From positions 62,001-126,000 of the forward strand of contig NZ_JASHKN010000008.1 of NCBI RefSeq assembly GCF_030056735.1: DNA of 64,000 nt, in the 5' to 3' direction. The stretch comes from Rhodococcus sp. IEGM 1409. Lineage in GTDB: Bacteria; Actinomycetota; Actinomycetes; Mycobacteriales; Mycobacteriaceae. Position 1 is the first letter of the stretch. The number at the start of each line of letters is the position of its first letter. The position numbers were made by a program, and so were the translations under genes. The notes below the pieces were generated by a model that was given only the letters and a program-made list of their open reading frames with translations, did no database searches and had not been told where the DNA came from. Below are positions 16,565-24,800 of the stretch, one piece after another.

Positions 16565-17163
16565 CAGAACACCTCGTTGGAATTTGCAGCCACCGTGAAG
16601 CCGTGCGTGGTCTGATCGTTGACACACGAGACGTCTGTCGCGGTGGTCGTGCAGGTGAAACCCAGTTTGCTCAGCGGCTGACCGGCCGCCAACACCGGAT
16701 CGGCGTCGGGGCCGCCCGAGGTGTACACCTCACCGCCCGAACACATGAAGGCGCCCTCACCCTCGTCGGTGACGCGAATTCCGTTGCCCCAGTTGACCAT
16801 GCAGCTCTCCGGTCGCGGCGGAACCGGGGTGGTCGTTCCCTCGCACCCGGCTTCGATTCTGGTGGGCAACTTGATGATGCCGCACTGGAAGTTCCCGTCG
16901 GGAGTGGTGAAGTAATACGACTCGTTGCGCTCGAACTGCACGTCCGTGAGCGTCGTCGTCGGCGGCAGTGTCGTGGTCGGAGGTTCGGTGGTCGTGGTCA
17001 CGACGGGTGCGACGGTGGTTGTTGTCGTCGGCACGGCTGTCGTGGTGGTCGAACTGGGCTGCGCCGCTACCGTCGGCGCTGAATCCGCCTCGCCGCCGCA
17101 CCCTGCAAGCAGAAGCGCGAACCCGACACCGAACAACACGAACCCCACCCGAACACGAACCAC
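16564..17163 (-). CDS. Lipoprotein with Thr-rich linker, unknown function
   Basis: 199 residues. A hydrophobic signal (FVLFGVGFALLLAGC) ends in a lipobox LAGC, giving a lipid-anchored cell-surface protein. A low-complexity Thr/Pro linker follows, then a domain with at least four cysteines (NFQCGI, EAGCEG, ESCMVNWG, FMCSGGE, FTCTTT, SCVND) likely to form disulfides. GTG 17163 is chosen because GGAGG lies 8 bases upstream; the frame extends to 17214 without support. No family was recognised. Overlap with the TrmH start indicates one operon; it sits where Rv0381c lies in mycobacteria, but homology is not claimed. Confidence 0.82.
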   Translation of the reverse strand: MVRVRVGFVLFGVGFALLLAGCGGEADSAPTVAAQPSSTTTTAVPTTTTTVAPVVTTTTEPPTTTLPPTTTLTDVQFERNESYYFTTPDGNFQCGIIKLPTRIEAGCEGTTTPVPPRPESCMVNWGNGIRVTDEGEGAFMCSGGEVYTSGGPDADPVLAAGQPLSKLGFTCTTTATDVSCVNDQTTHGFTVAANSNEVF

Positions 17164-17230
17164 CCGAATACCTCCACACACGTCACCTTGGCCCTGCAAC
17201 AGCCGACAGTGCACTCTATCGTGTGGCCGA

Positions 17231-18013
17231 CTAAGTGCTGGTGACGCGCTTGTTCATCAACCGTGAGAGCCACGCGGGCGAGAAACGCGACGCACTGAGG
17301 AAGAGCTTCGCCTGAGTTCCGACCGGGTAGTGAACCTTGTGTATGCGTCCGGCGCCGCGCGTGGCCGCCCACAGCTCCTGAGCGACGTCGGTGGCAGTCA
17401 GCTTGATACCCAACGATCTGGTGGCACCGGTGTCCATTCCCGTGACCATCGCCGTCTGGACGAACAGGGGCCAGAGCGCGAGTACGCGGATGTCGTGCTG
17501 CGCCCATTCCAGATCGAGCGCCTCGGTCAAGCCGCGGATCGCGAACTTGGTGGCGCCGTAGGTCGCGAGTTCGGGTTGGCCGTAAATCGCCGAGGCGGAG
17601 CACAGATTGACCACCTGCGCCCCTGCGGTATCGCGGAGGTACGGGAAAGCCGTGTGCGTGCCGTTGAGAGTGCCGGTGACATTGATGTCGATCATTCGGC
17701 GATGCGACGCAAGAGAAATATCCTCGAATCGTCCTGAGGAGAGCACACCCGCGTTGTTGATCAGGATGTCCAGACGCCCTGACTTCCCGGCAAACTCGGC
17801 CAAACACTGCGCCCAGCCGGCCGGATCGGTGACGTCCAGGACACCCGTCACGACACTGCCACCGAAACCGTCGATCTCGGCCTTCAAGGAGGCAAGGCCG
17901 GCGTCGTCGATGTCGAACGCACCGACGCGGTATCCGTTGCGCGCGAACAACAGCGACGTCTCCCGTCCGATTCCCGCCGCAGCACCGGTGATGAAGACGT
18001 TCGATTCGCTCAT
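17231..18013 (-). CDS. Short-chain dehydrogenase/reductase
   Basis: 260 residues. The cofactor loop TGAAAGIGRE (residues 9-18), the NNAG strand (ILINNAG), catalytic Ser in NLCSASAIYG and YGATK give a complete classical SDR. The acidic residue after the second strand (AFDIDD) suggests NAD preference. The substrate is unknown. It starts at ATG 18013 and lies 67 bp upstream of the lipoprotein gene on the same strand. It diverges from a small membrane protein gene. Confidence 0.9.
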   Translation of the reverse strand: MSESNVFITGAAAGIGRETSLLFARNGYRVGAFDIDDAGLASLKAEIDGFGGSVVTGVLDVTDPAGWAQCLAEFAGKSGRLDILINNAGVLSSGRFEDISLASHRRMIDINVTGTLNGTHTAFPYLRDTAGAQVVNLCSASAIYGQPELATYGATKFAIRGLTEALDLEWAQHDIRVLALWPLFVQTAMVTGMDTGATRSLGIKLTATDVAQELWAATRGAGRIHKVHYPVGTQAKLFLSASRFSPAWLSRLMNKRVTST

Positions 18014-18047
18014 GCGGTCAGGCTATCCTGGATGTGGAGGAAATCTG

Positions 18048-18491
18048 ATGAATCACCGTCGCGTCGTACACACCGTGTGTTTCATCGCGGTGGGGTATCT
18101 GATCGTGCTCGCGGTGTGGCTCGGATGGCTGGTCGAGCACACTCCCCCTGGCACTCTGCCCTATCAGATCGGCGGACTGCTCGCCGCTTTCGGCTCGGTT
18201 CTCGGATTCGGAATGGCCTGGGCCAACCGCCCGACCCGCGCCGAACGCAAACTCGAAAAGCACGGCCTCGAAGGATGGGCACGAATAGACACGGTCACTC
18301 CCCTGCGCCGAACCGTCGACGGTGAATGGGCCAAACTCGCACTTCACCTCACGGTTCCGGGTTCCGACTCGTACTCGGGCCGGATCGAGTACGAGATCCG
18401 ACCCGAGTACAAAGACAAGATCACTCCCGGATCTACGGTCACTGTCCTGGTGGACCCGAAGAACCGAGACCGAATCATGCTGTGCCCGTGA
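18048..18491 (+). CDS. DUF3592-like small membrane protein
   Basis: 147 residues. Two membrane spans (VCFIAVGYLIVLAVWLGWL, then a span in GGLLAAFGSVLGFGMAWA) are followed by a cytoplasmic beta-domain (GWARIDTVTPLRRTVDGEW, GSTVTVLVDPKNRDRIML) of the type that follows membrane segments in DUF3592 proteins. GTGGAGGAA lies just upstream of ATG 18048. The function is unknown. It converges with the lysoplasmalogenase-like gene with only 4 bp between stops. Confidence 0.75.
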   Translation: MNHRRVVHTVCFIAVGYLIVLAVWLGWLVEHTPPGTLPYQIGGLLAAFGSVLGFGMAWANRPTRAERKLEKHGLEGWARIDTVTPLRRTVDGEWAKLALHLTVPGSDSYSGRIEYEIRPEYKDKITPGSTVTVLVDPKNRDRIMLCP

Positions 18492-18495
18492 AAAA

Positions 18496-19209
18496 CTAGA
18501 CGCTCTTTTTGCGTCCCAGCGCCAACATGCCCTCCACCAGCATCAACTGTGCGCCCGCGTACGACGCCAAGATCACACCCTCGGCAGCGGCGCGGCCCGC
18601 AGTCCCGCGAATGAACAGTCGACGAACCACGATCAGCCCGTCGGACGCGGTGAAGAGCACTCCGCCCAAACCGAGCCAGGAGCGTCGATCCTTGTTCGGA
18701 ACGACCACGTCGAGCACAGCCTTGGACTGCGGCGCCAAAGCGGGGTCTGCCGACAACGTCGAGGTTGTTCCCAACATCAATCCATATCCGGTGAGCGGCG
18801 TCGACACGCTCGGCGCCTTGGCGCGGAGCAGACCGGACGCCGTCGACCAACCGCTGATGCGGGGCCGCAGGGCAGCGCGGGTCGGGCGAGCGCCGCGGCG
18901 CAGCAGGAGCGCCGAGTAACTGGCCTGCATCACCGCGAACGAAGACGCGCCCTTGATCAGGCGCGCATCGTTGTCCGGGTCGATCATGAACACGTCGCCG
19001 ACGGTTGCGGCGGCGAGACCGGCCAGAAGCAGTGCGGTATCGGCAGTTTCCGTCTCCGAACGCTTGCGCAGCACTCGGGCGGCCAGAGCGGGTGCGATCA
19101 AGGGCTTCGCGATCTGCTGAACCCGCTCGTTACCGACTACAGCCCCGACCACGGTCGCTGCCGTCGCCGCCACAAAAACTGCGTGCTCGATGCCCCACTT
19201 GCCCGCCAT
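18496..19209 (-). CDS. YhhN/TMEM86-family lysoplasmalogenase-like membrane protein
   Basis: 237 residues, mostly hydrophobic, with about eight membrane spans. The family pattern is seen in VQQIAKPLIAPALAARVL, ALLLAGLAAATVGDVFMI (with the conserved GD) and LGLGGVLFTASDGLIVVRR (conserved SD). Characterised relatives hydrolyse lysoplasmalogen; bacterial substrates are mostly unknown. ATG 19209 follows GTG 19212; AGGAGG precedes both. It may form a unit with plsC 50 bp further upstream on the same strand, which would group two lipid enzymes. Confidence 0.8.
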   Translation of the reverse strand: MAGKWGIEHAVFVAATAATVVGAVVGNERVQQIAKPLIAPALAARVLRKRSETETADTALLLAGLAAATVGDVFMIDPDNDARLIKGASSFAVMQASYSALLLRRGARPTRAALRPRISGWSTASGLLRAKAPSVSTPLTGYGLMLGTTSTLSADPALAPQSKAVLDVVVPNKDRRSWLGLGGVLFTASDGLIVVRRLFIRGTAGRAAAEGVILASYAGAQLMLVEGMLALGRKKSV

Positions 19210-19258
19210 CACAATCCTCCTGTTGGTTACACGTCCAACAGCGACCGTACTGGGTCAC

Positions 19259-19939
19259 TCAAGCGGCATCGCCGGATTTGACGTCCGCGCCGTAGACATC
19301 GACGTATTCCTGCCCGGATTGCTCACAAAGCACCGTCATCAATTCGTCCGTCGCCGCGCGCACGACGGCCTGGTAGCCACGAAGTTCGCGGTACCGAGAG
19401 AAGTCGATCGGCTCCCCTACCGTGATCCGGACCTTACTGAAGCGCCACATCCGTGTACCCGGCGGGTTGACGGCGTCGCCGCCGTGCACGACGACGGGAA
19501 TGACCGGCGCCCCGGTTTCGAGGGCGACACGAATCGCTCCGGTCTTTCCCTTGTACAGGCATCCGTCGGGTGATCGTGTTCCCTCGGGGTAGATCCCCCA
19601 GACGCCGCCCTTGTCGAGAATCCCGATGGCCGTGTCCAACGCCGCACGGGAGGCGTCGGCGCCGCTACGGTCGATCGGCACCTGACCTGCACCGCCGAAG
19701 AACCAGCGTTGCATCGCGCCCTTCACACCGGTCCCGGTGAAATATTCGCTCTTCGCGACGAAGGTGATGCGTCGGCGAACCATGAGAACCAGGAAGAACG
19801 AGTCGACGACTGCCCGATGGTTTCCGGCGAGAATCACCGGTCCCTTCTTGGGGATGTTGTGCTGGCCCTCGATCGTCGGTCGCCCGAACACCCACAGGAC
19901 TGGGCCGATCAGGACGTATTTGAACAACCAATAGAGCAC
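19259..19939 (-). CDS. 1-acyl-sn-glycerol-3-phosphate acyltransferase (PlsC family)
   Basis: 226 residues. The NHX4D acyltransferase motif reads GNHRAVVDSFF (about 38-48), motif II resembles the FFGGAGQVPIDR segment, and motif III is YPEGTRSPDG. It acylates lysophosphatidic acid or a similar acceptor in phospholipid synthesis at the cytoplasmic membrane. ATG 19939 gives the hydrophobic start MLYWLFKYVLIGPVLWVFG, a membrane anchor. The gene is divergent from a TetR regulator, with two paired operator-like palindromes in the gap, so it is a likely regulatory target. Confidence 0.92.
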   Translation of the reverse strand: MLYWLFKYVLIGPVLWVFGRPTIEGQHNIPKKGPVILAGNHRAVVDSFFLVLMVRRRITFVAKSEYFTGTGVKGAMQRWFFGGAGQVPIDRSGADASRAALDTAIGILDKGGVWGIYPEGTRSPDGCLYKGKTGAIRVALETGAPVIPVVVHGGDAVNPPGTRMWRFSKVRITVGEPIDFSRYRELRGYQAVVRAATDELMTVLCEQSGQEYVDVYGADVKSGDAA

Positions 19940-19986
19940 TGGGCATCACCTCTCTGCACATCACCGAGAACCGTCTCCACACGCGG

Positions 19987-20026
19987 GTAGACGCTGTCTA
20001 CGTTCGCAATAGTAGACACTGTCTTC
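19987..20026. promoter_or_regulatory. Two operator-like palindromes, GTAGAC-N3-GTCTAC type
   Basis: GTAGACGCTGTCTAC (19987-20001) is a perfect 6-bp-arm palindrome; GTAGACACTGTCTTC (20012-20026) repeats it 25 bp downstream with two changes, ending just before the TetR ATG at 20028. Position between plsC and the TetR gene suggests autoregulation and control of plsC. Confidence 0.7.
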
Positions 20027-20027
20027 T

Positions 20028-20591
20028 ATGACCGTCATCAGCCTTCGCGAAACGCTCGTCGCCACCGGCGTCGAGATTCTCGATGCCGACGGCCCCACAG
20101 AACTGACGCTACGGGAGATATCGCGTCGGGCGGGCGTGTCGCACGGAGCCCCGCGGAGATACTTTCCGACGCACAACAGCCTGCTCGCCGCGATCGCCTT
20201 CCAAGGGCTTGTCGACCTCACCGACAGGCTCGATCCCATCCTCACCGGCAAACAATCCGCTCGCGACCGATTGATCTCGGCCGCAATCGAATACGTGTCA
20301 TTCGCCCAGGAGCGGCCGGCGATGTTCGAGTTGATGTTTCGCCACGACCTCCTCGAGGGCGCAGGCAGCAACCTTCGAGAGTCCTCACTCCCTCTCTTTG
20401 CGGCTCTGCACACGCTGACCGAAGCGGCAAAGGCGTCCGATCCCACCACTTCTGCACTGAGCATCTGGACGGGAACCCACGGCGTCGCAGTGCTGGCGGC
20501 AAATCGAAGCCTCACGCTCGTCGCTCCAGACTTCGACATCGCCGCGCTGGTCGCCACGACTGTGACGGATCATCTGCCACACACTCGTTGA
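20028..20591 (+). CDS. TetR family transcriptional regulator
   Basis: 187 residues. The N-terminal HTH reads LTLREISRRAGVSHGAPRRYFPTHNSLLAAIA (first 50 residues), the canonical TetR pattern; the C-terminal part resembles the TetR_C_13/WHG ligand domain. Two copies of a palindrome end two bases before its ATG, which strongly suggests autorepression. The divergent plsC is the nearest possible target, so the ligand could be an acyl-CoA or lipid, but this is inference. A MarR gene starts 33 bp downstream. Confidence 0.92.
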   Translation: MTVISLRETLVATGVEILDADGPTELTLREISRRAGVSHGAPRRYFPTHNSLLAAIAFQGLVDLTDRLDPILTGKQSARDRLISAAIEYVSFAQERPAMFELMFRHDLLEGAGSNLRESSLPLFAALHTLTEAAKASDPTTSALSIWTGTHGVAVLAANRSLTLVAPDFDIAALVATTVTDHLPHTR

Positions 20592-20595
20592 TTTA

Positions 20596-20610
20596 CATAG
20601 TTACCCTATG
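20596..20610. promoter_or_regulatory. Inverted repeat CATAG-N5-CTATG ahead of the MarR gene
   Basis: CATAG and CTATG arms flank TTACC, 15 bp before the GTG start of the MarR regulator. MarR proteins commonly bind such short palindromes in their own promoter; binding is inferred from position. Confidence 0.5.
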
Positions 20611-20624
20611 CAATAATATTTCTC

Positions 20625-21068
20625 GTGGCAGATGACCAGCAGCAACTGCATGAACTACTCGTCGACCTCGTGAGCAACACGCACCGCTTCGCGAAGCTGG
20701 CAGGCTCGTTCGCGTCCGATCAGTACCCACGCGCCTGGCTGCGCGCGCTCTCACTCCTCGAGGAGTACGGCGAAATGCGGATCAGCGATTTCGCCCGCCT
20801 CGACAGATGCTCGCAACCCTCCGCTACCGCGCTACTGCGCAAACTCGGTGAACACGGTTACGTCGAACGCCGCGCCGACCCGGAGGACGCCCGGGCAGTG
20901 AGAGTCGTCATGACTGACAAGGGGCGAAAGATCCTGAACGAAGGCCGAAACGAGATCGCCGACGCTCTAGTCCCCCACTTCGCAGAGCTCGAGCCCGAAC
21001 AGATCAAGAAGCTGACCGAAGGATTGGCCGAATTACGGTCCATCATCAAAACTTCCGACCCCAGCTGA
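20625..21068 (+). CDS. MarR family transcriptional regulator
   Basis: 147 residues from GTG 20625. The winged helix is complete: LLEEYGEMRISDFARLDRC, SQPSATALLRKLGEHGYVER (recognition helix) and the wing RRADPEDARAVRVVMTDKGR with the conserved DxR. It is followed after 29 bp by an MFS exporter gene on the same strand, the usual MarR-exporter arrangement, and has an inverted repeat in front. The likely role is drug- or phenolic-responsive repression of the exporter; the ligand is unknown. Confidence 0.93.
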   Translation: MADDQQQLHELLVDLVSNTHRFAKLAGSFASDQYPRAWLRALSLLEEYGEMRISDFARLDRCSQPSATALLRKLGEHGYVERRADPEDARAVRVVMTDKGRKILNEGRNEIADALVPHFAELEPEQIKKLTEGLAELRSIIKTSDPS

Positions 21069-21097
21069 AACACCCACCACTGAAAAAGGAGGTGGCC

Positions 21098-22348
21098 GTG
21101 AGCAACACGACCGCGACATCAACGCACCAGAATGAGGCTCCGCCGAGCCTCCTGAAGCAACCGAAAGCTGTGTGGGCGGTAGCCTTTGCCAGCGTCATCG
21201 CCTTCATGGGCATCGGTCTGGTCGATCCGATCCTCAAGCCGATCGGTGAACAACTCGACGCCACACCGTCCCAGGTTTCGCTCCTGTTCACCAGCTACAT
21301 GCTCGTCACCGGCGTCGCGATGCTCATCACCGGTGTGGTCTCGAGCCGCATCGGCGCCAAGAAGACGCTTCTTGTAGGCCTCGCAATCATCATCGTGTTC
21401 GCGTCTCTTGCAGGCGCTTCCAGCACCATCGGGCAGATCGTCGGATTCCGCGCAGGCTGGGGACTCGGCAATGCGCTCTTCATCGCAACGGCACTCGCGG
21501 CCATCGTCGGCGCGGCCAGTGGCGGTGTCGCTCGTGCGATCATCCTCTACGAGGCTGCATTGGGAATCGGCATCGCCGTCGGACCGTTGGTCGGCGGCGT
21601 TCTCGGTGACATCAGCTGGCGCGCACCGTTCTTCGGCGTCGCAGCCCTGATGGCGGTTGCCTTCATCCTCATCGTCGTGATGCTTCCCAGCGCACCCAAG
21701 CCAGAACACCACACGTCCATCGCTGCGCCGTTCCAGGCGCTGAGGCACCGCGGACTACTCACCGTCGCCATCACCGCGCTGCTCTACAACTACGGATTCT
21801 TCACCCTGCTCGCGTACACACCGTTCCCTCTCGACATGGGGGCGTACGCGATCGGATTCATCTTCTTCGGCTGGGGTCTGATGCTGGCGATCTCGTCGGT
21901 CTTCCTCGCCCCACGCCTGCAACGTCGCTTCGGCACACTCCCGATGATGATGCTGGCACTGACACTGTTTGCACTCGACCTGGGCATGATGGCTCTCTTC
22001 ACCGAGAACAAGATCGTCCTGATCGTGGGCGTCGTCCTCGCAGGGTTGTTCCTCGGCGTGAACAACACACTCATCACCGAAACCGTCATGATCTCGGCTC
22101 CCGTGGAACGGTCGACCGCCTCAGCCGCTTACAGTTTCGTTCGATTCGTCGGCGGCGCCGCAGCCCCGTGGGTAGCCGGCAAGCTCGGCGAATCCAACGT
22201 CCACATGCCGTTCTGGGTCGGCGCGGTTCTCACCCTCGCCGCCGTATTCGTCCTGTCGAGCGGACGCAAGATTCTCGCTCACGTCGACGACCACGATCCC
22301 GCGCCACACAGCGTCGACGAAGCGCTCGCCGTCACCGTCGGCGACTAA
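21098..22348 (+). CDS. MFS transporter, drug efflux (DHA1) type
   Basis: 416 residues with 12 predicted spans. The N-half shows the antiporter pattern PKAVWAVAFASVIAFMGIGL and a loop-2-like GVVSSRIGAKKTLLVG (motif A); motif C-like residues occur in ALGIGIAVGPLVGGVLGD. GTG 21098 is preferred to GTG 21092 because AGGAGG ends only 5 bases before it. Proton-driven export of a toxic small molecule is the family role. The upstream MarR gene probably controls it; a long hairpin follows the stop. Confidence 0.92.
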   Translation: MSNTTATSTHQNEAPPSLLKQPKAVWAVAFASVIAFMGIGLVDPILKPIGEQLDATPSQVSLLFTSYMLVTGVAMLITGVVSSRIGAKKTLLVGLAIIIVFASLAGASSTIGQIVGFRAGWGLGNALFIATALAAIVGAASGGVARAIILYEAALGIGIAVGPLVGGVLGDISWRAPFFGVAALMAVAFILIVVMLPSAPKPEHHTSIAAPFQALRHRGLLTVAITALLYNYGFFTLLAYTPFPLDMGAYAIGFIFFGWGLMLAISSVFLAPRLQRRFGTLPMMMLALTLFALDLGMMALFTENKIVLIVGVVLAGLFLGVNNTLITETVMISAPVERSTASAAYSFVRFVGGAAAPWVAGKLGESNVHMPFWVGAVLTLAAVFVLSSGRKILAHVDDHDPAPHSVDEALAVTVGD

Positions 22349-22354
22349 CCCCCT

Positions 22355-22394
22355 GTGAGTGGTTGAGGAGCCCCCAGACTCCTTAACCACTCAC
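22355..22394. terminator. Hairpin terminator between the MFS gene and pyrE
   Basis: GTGAGTGGTTGAGGAG (22355-22370) pairs with CTCCTTAACCACTCAC (22379-22394), a 16-bp stem with one mismatch, 6 bp after the MFS stop. It can also serve pyrE on the opposite strand. Confidence 0.8.
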
Positions 22395-22420
22395 GGGCGT
22401 CAGCCACTCACGGGCATCAG
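22387..22420. repeat. 17-bp direct repeat at the pyrE 3' end
   Basis: CCACTCACGGGC(G/A)TCAG occurs at 22387-22403 and 22404-22420, differing at one base. The second copy contains the pyrE stop codon (22417-22419). Confidence 0.85.
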
Positions 22421-22950
22421 CTCAGATTCAGATCTTCCAGGCCCAGCAGCGAGCGGTACTCGACGCCCTCGGCACCGATCACCGCGTCCGCACCCGTCGC
22501 GCGATCGACGACCGTCGCAACTCCGACCACGGTGGCCCCCGCTTCGCGCAGCGCCTTCACTGCCGTCAGCGGCGAATTGCCAGTCGTGGTCGTGTCCTCG
22601 ACAACCAGGACGCGCTTGCCGACAATGTCCGGGCCCTCGATCTGACGCTGCATACCGTGCGCCTTGGCAGCCTTGCGGACGACAAACGCGTCGATCGGGC
22701 GTCCGGGAGCATGCATCACCGCCATCGCAACCGGATCGGCGCCCATCGTCAAACCGCCGACGGCGTCGAAATCCCAGTCCGCGACCAGTTCACGCAGCAG
22801 CGAGCCGATCAGCGGCGCTGCCTTGTGGTGAAGTGTCGCGCGGCGAAGGTCAACGTAGTAATCGGCTTCCTTGCCCGAGGACAACGTCACCTTTCCGTGT
22901 ACAACAGCCAATTCGCGCACCAGCGCAGCCAAATCCTCACGATCGCTCAT
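22417..22950 (-). CDS. pyrE: Orotate phosphoribosyltransferase
   Basis: 177 residues. The PRPP-binding motif is VLVVEDTTTTGNS (about 109-121), with the orotate-binding KVTLSSGKEADYYVDLR segment near the N-terminus and VVRKAAKAHGMQRQIEG. It joins orotate to PRPP to form OMP in pyrimidine synthesis in the cytosol. ATG 22950 starts the conserved MSDREDLAALVREL. The gene occupies the Rv0382c position relative to clpB. Its stop lies in a 17-bp direct repeat, and tandem repeats fill the gap to the SDR upstream on the same strand. Confidence 0.96.
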   Translation of the reverse strand: MSDREDLAALVRELAVVHGKVTLSSGKEADYYVDLRRATLHHKAAPLIGSLLRELVADWDFDAVGGLTMGADPVAMAVMHAPGRPIDAFVVRKAAKAHGMQRQIEGPDIVGKRVLVVEDTTTTGNSPLTAVKALREAGATVVGVATVVDRATGADAVIGAEGVEYRSLLGLEDLNLS

Positions 22951-22978
22951 GAGTGCTCAGCCTACCGACCACCGCCTT

Positions 22979-23050
22979 ACGTTCGGCTTCTGCCTCTGGG
23001 CTACGTTCGGCTTCTGCCTCTGGGCTACGTTCGCCCGCGGCCTCTGCCGA
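22979..23050. repeat. Three tandem 24-bp repeats between pyrE and the SDR
   Basis: Units start at 22979, 23003 and 23027: ACGTTCGGCTTCTGCCTCTG plus four bases. The first two are near identical, the third diverged. The SDR stop (23025-23027) lies at the unit 2/3 junction and the SDR C-terminal residues (GRGRGRT) are encoded by unit 3. Confidence 0.88.
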
Positions 23051-23825
23051 CGATGTTGGTCATCCGGCGAACCAGCCCCTTGGGAACCAGACGCCCGGCC
23101 GTCGTGAGGACCTTGTACTGGATTCCCGGAATGCTGATGACCTTGTCGTCACCGAGATCCTTCATCGACGCCGCAACCACCTGGTCGACGCTCAGCCACA
23201 TCGGCTTGGGGATCGTGGACATCTCGATGCCCGCACGCTCGTGGAACTCGGTGCGGATGAAGCCAGGGCACAGCGCCTGCACACGCACTCCCGTCCCGGC
23301 CAACCCGCCGGACAGCCCTTCGGTGAACGAAATGACATATGCCTTGCTTGCCGAATACGTCGAACCACGCCCGGACAGCAGGCCCGCGACGCTCGCCACG
23401 TTGACAATCGTTCCGTGCGCCGACGCGATCATGCTGGGCAGCGCCGCGCGAGTCAGCCGCATCACGGCGGTGACGTTGACGTCGAGTTGCGACTGCAGAA
23501 GCGCCGGATCTGCGGTCCAGAATTCGCCGGAGGTACCGAATCCGGCGTTGTTCACCAACACCTCGACGCCCTTCTCCAGGCGCAGCGCGACCGAATCGCG
23601 TCCAGCCTCCGATGCGAGATCGGCAACCAGAATCTCCGACTCGGTGCCGAACATCGTCTTCAACTCGGACGCAAGGTCGTGCAATCTGACCTCGTCACGC
23701 GCGACGAGAACCAGGTCATATCCGAGGGAGGCGTATTTCTTGGCGAAACCGGCGCCGAGACCAGAAGTAGGTCCGGTCACCAGGGCAACGGGGCGCACAG
23801 GGCGATCCGAGTGGGAAGTCGACAT
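23025..23825 (-). CDS. Short-chain dehydrogenase (DltE/YqjQ-like)
   Basis: 266 residues. The cofactor loop is TGPTSGLGAGFA, with an Arg after the second strand (LVLVARDEVRL) that favours NADP; NNAG is in VLVNNAGFG and the catalytic pair lies in NVASVAGLLSGRGSTYSASKA. The C-terminal half carries the extension typical of this subgroup (IEMSTIPKPMWLSVDQVV). ATG 23825 is preferred over GTG 23834. The substrate is unknown. Its last residues are encoded by a tandem-repeat unit, so its C-terminus is probably strain-variable. It lies upstream of pyrE and may share its transcript. Confidence 0.9.
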   Translation of the reverse strand: MSTSHSDRPVRPVALVTGPTSGLGAGFAKKYASLGYDLVLVARDEVRLHDLASELKTMFGTESEILVADLASEAGRDSVALRLEKGVEVLVNNAGFGTSGEFWTADPALLQSQLDVNVTAVMRLTRAALPSMIASAHGTIVNVASVAGLLSGRGSTYSASKAYVISFTEGLSGGLAGTGVRVQALCPGFIRTEFHERAGIEMSTIPKPMWLSVDQVVAASMKDLGDDKVISIPGIQYKVLTTAGRLVPKGLVRRMTNIVGRGRGRT

Positions 23826-23871
23826 ACCGGCCACGCTAGTGGTTATCGGGACGGGACGGGCACCTTAAGGG

Positions 23872-24723
23872 TCAGTCGACCGGACGAATTGTGCCCGAGC
23901 GCTGCGACGCCGGACGCTGAGCCGGCTTGTCAGCCGCCTCGGGCTTACGCAGCGATTGGTCCTGACGCGGTGCAGACTCACGCGGTGCAGACTCACGGGG
24001 CGGCGGCTCCTGACGTGAACGGGGCTGCTCTACCGGATCCGGAGTTGGGCGAGACTTCTCGGCACCCGGCCGCGGTCGGCTCGGATCGTGATCGACCTCG
24101 AGTTCGTTGGGATCGGTGACCGGGGGCAGTACGTGCAAAATGCCGGACAGGCGCGCAACCGACTCGATTGCAGCGTCCCAATCCCGGCCGTTGCTGGTCA
24201 CCGGGAGCGAACCGAGCGTCCACTGCCCTTCGCTCCACAGCATGCTGATCGACGGCGGAACGGATTCGGTGAACGCCACCATGCGCTGATCACAGACGCG
24301 ACGAGCAATCTCGAGGTCCGTTGCAAAAACCACCCGGGAACCGATCGCACCCAGCAGGTTCAGATCGCCGTCCTTGGGCGGAGCGGTCGACTTCAACCGA
24401 AGATCGATGTCGACGTCCGACCCGATCTCGCGGCGAACGGCCACGATGGTTGCGGTCTCTTCCAGGTCGAACAGCACGAACTGCTCTCCGCGACGGCGTC
24501 CGCGGACGACGTCGGTGGCAGTCAGGTAGTCCTGCTTGGCCATGACCGCGCGGTGCCATTCGCCTGCCAGCAGATCGTCAGTGGCCGTGTACGTGTAGCC
24601 CTGCGCCTTTGCCCAGATCTGACGCACTCGCCCCGATTGATCTCGCCTCGTCCTGTCGACGTACAGAAGCGCACCCGCGCCTGCGAGTGCAATTACTGCC
24701 AGTCCGAACCACATTCCAGTCAT
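23872..24723 (-). CDS. Membrane-anchored protein with acidic/Pro-rich tail (Rv0383c-like)
   Basis: 283 residues. An N-terminal membrane span (MWFGLAVIALAGAGALLYV) is followed by a basic loop, then a roughly 180-residue soluble domain (YTYTATDDLLAGEWHRAVM, TIVAVRREIGSDVDIDLRL, SRVVFATDLEIARRV), then a Pro/Arg/Glu-rich tail with the repeat ESAPRESAPR. ATG 24723 is preferred, with GGAGGG just upstream; GTG 24726 overlaps it. In mycobacteria a similarly placed protein precedes clpB. The function is unknown. Confidence 0.78.
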   Translation of the reverse strand: MTGMWFGLAVIALAGAGALLYVDRTRRDQSGRVRQIWAKAQGYTYTATDDLLAGEWHRAVMAKQDYLTATDVVRGRRRGEQFVLFDLEETATIVAVRREIGSDVDIDLRLKSTAPPKDGDLNLLGAIGSRVVFATDLEIARRVCDQRMVAFTESVPPSISMLWSEGQWTLGSLPVTSNGRDWDAAIESVARLSGILHVLPPVTDPNELEVDHDPSRPRPGAEKSRPTPDPVEQPRSRQEPPPRESAPRESAPRQDQSLRKPEAADKPAQRPASQRSGTIRPVD

Positions 24724-24800
24724 CACCCTCCAGGGTAGCGACTCACGGCCTCAACCTCCCGCGACACCCTGGTGGACTAGCCCGATGTGTCGTGAACGAC

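Noticed and set aside
17607..18047. N-terminal extension of the DUF3592-like protein
   Set aside because: It lies antisense to an SDR gene and has no features; ATG 18048 has a clear ribosome site.
22979..23050. CRISPR-like repeat
   Set aside because: Tandem 24-bp units without spacers and no cas genes nearby.
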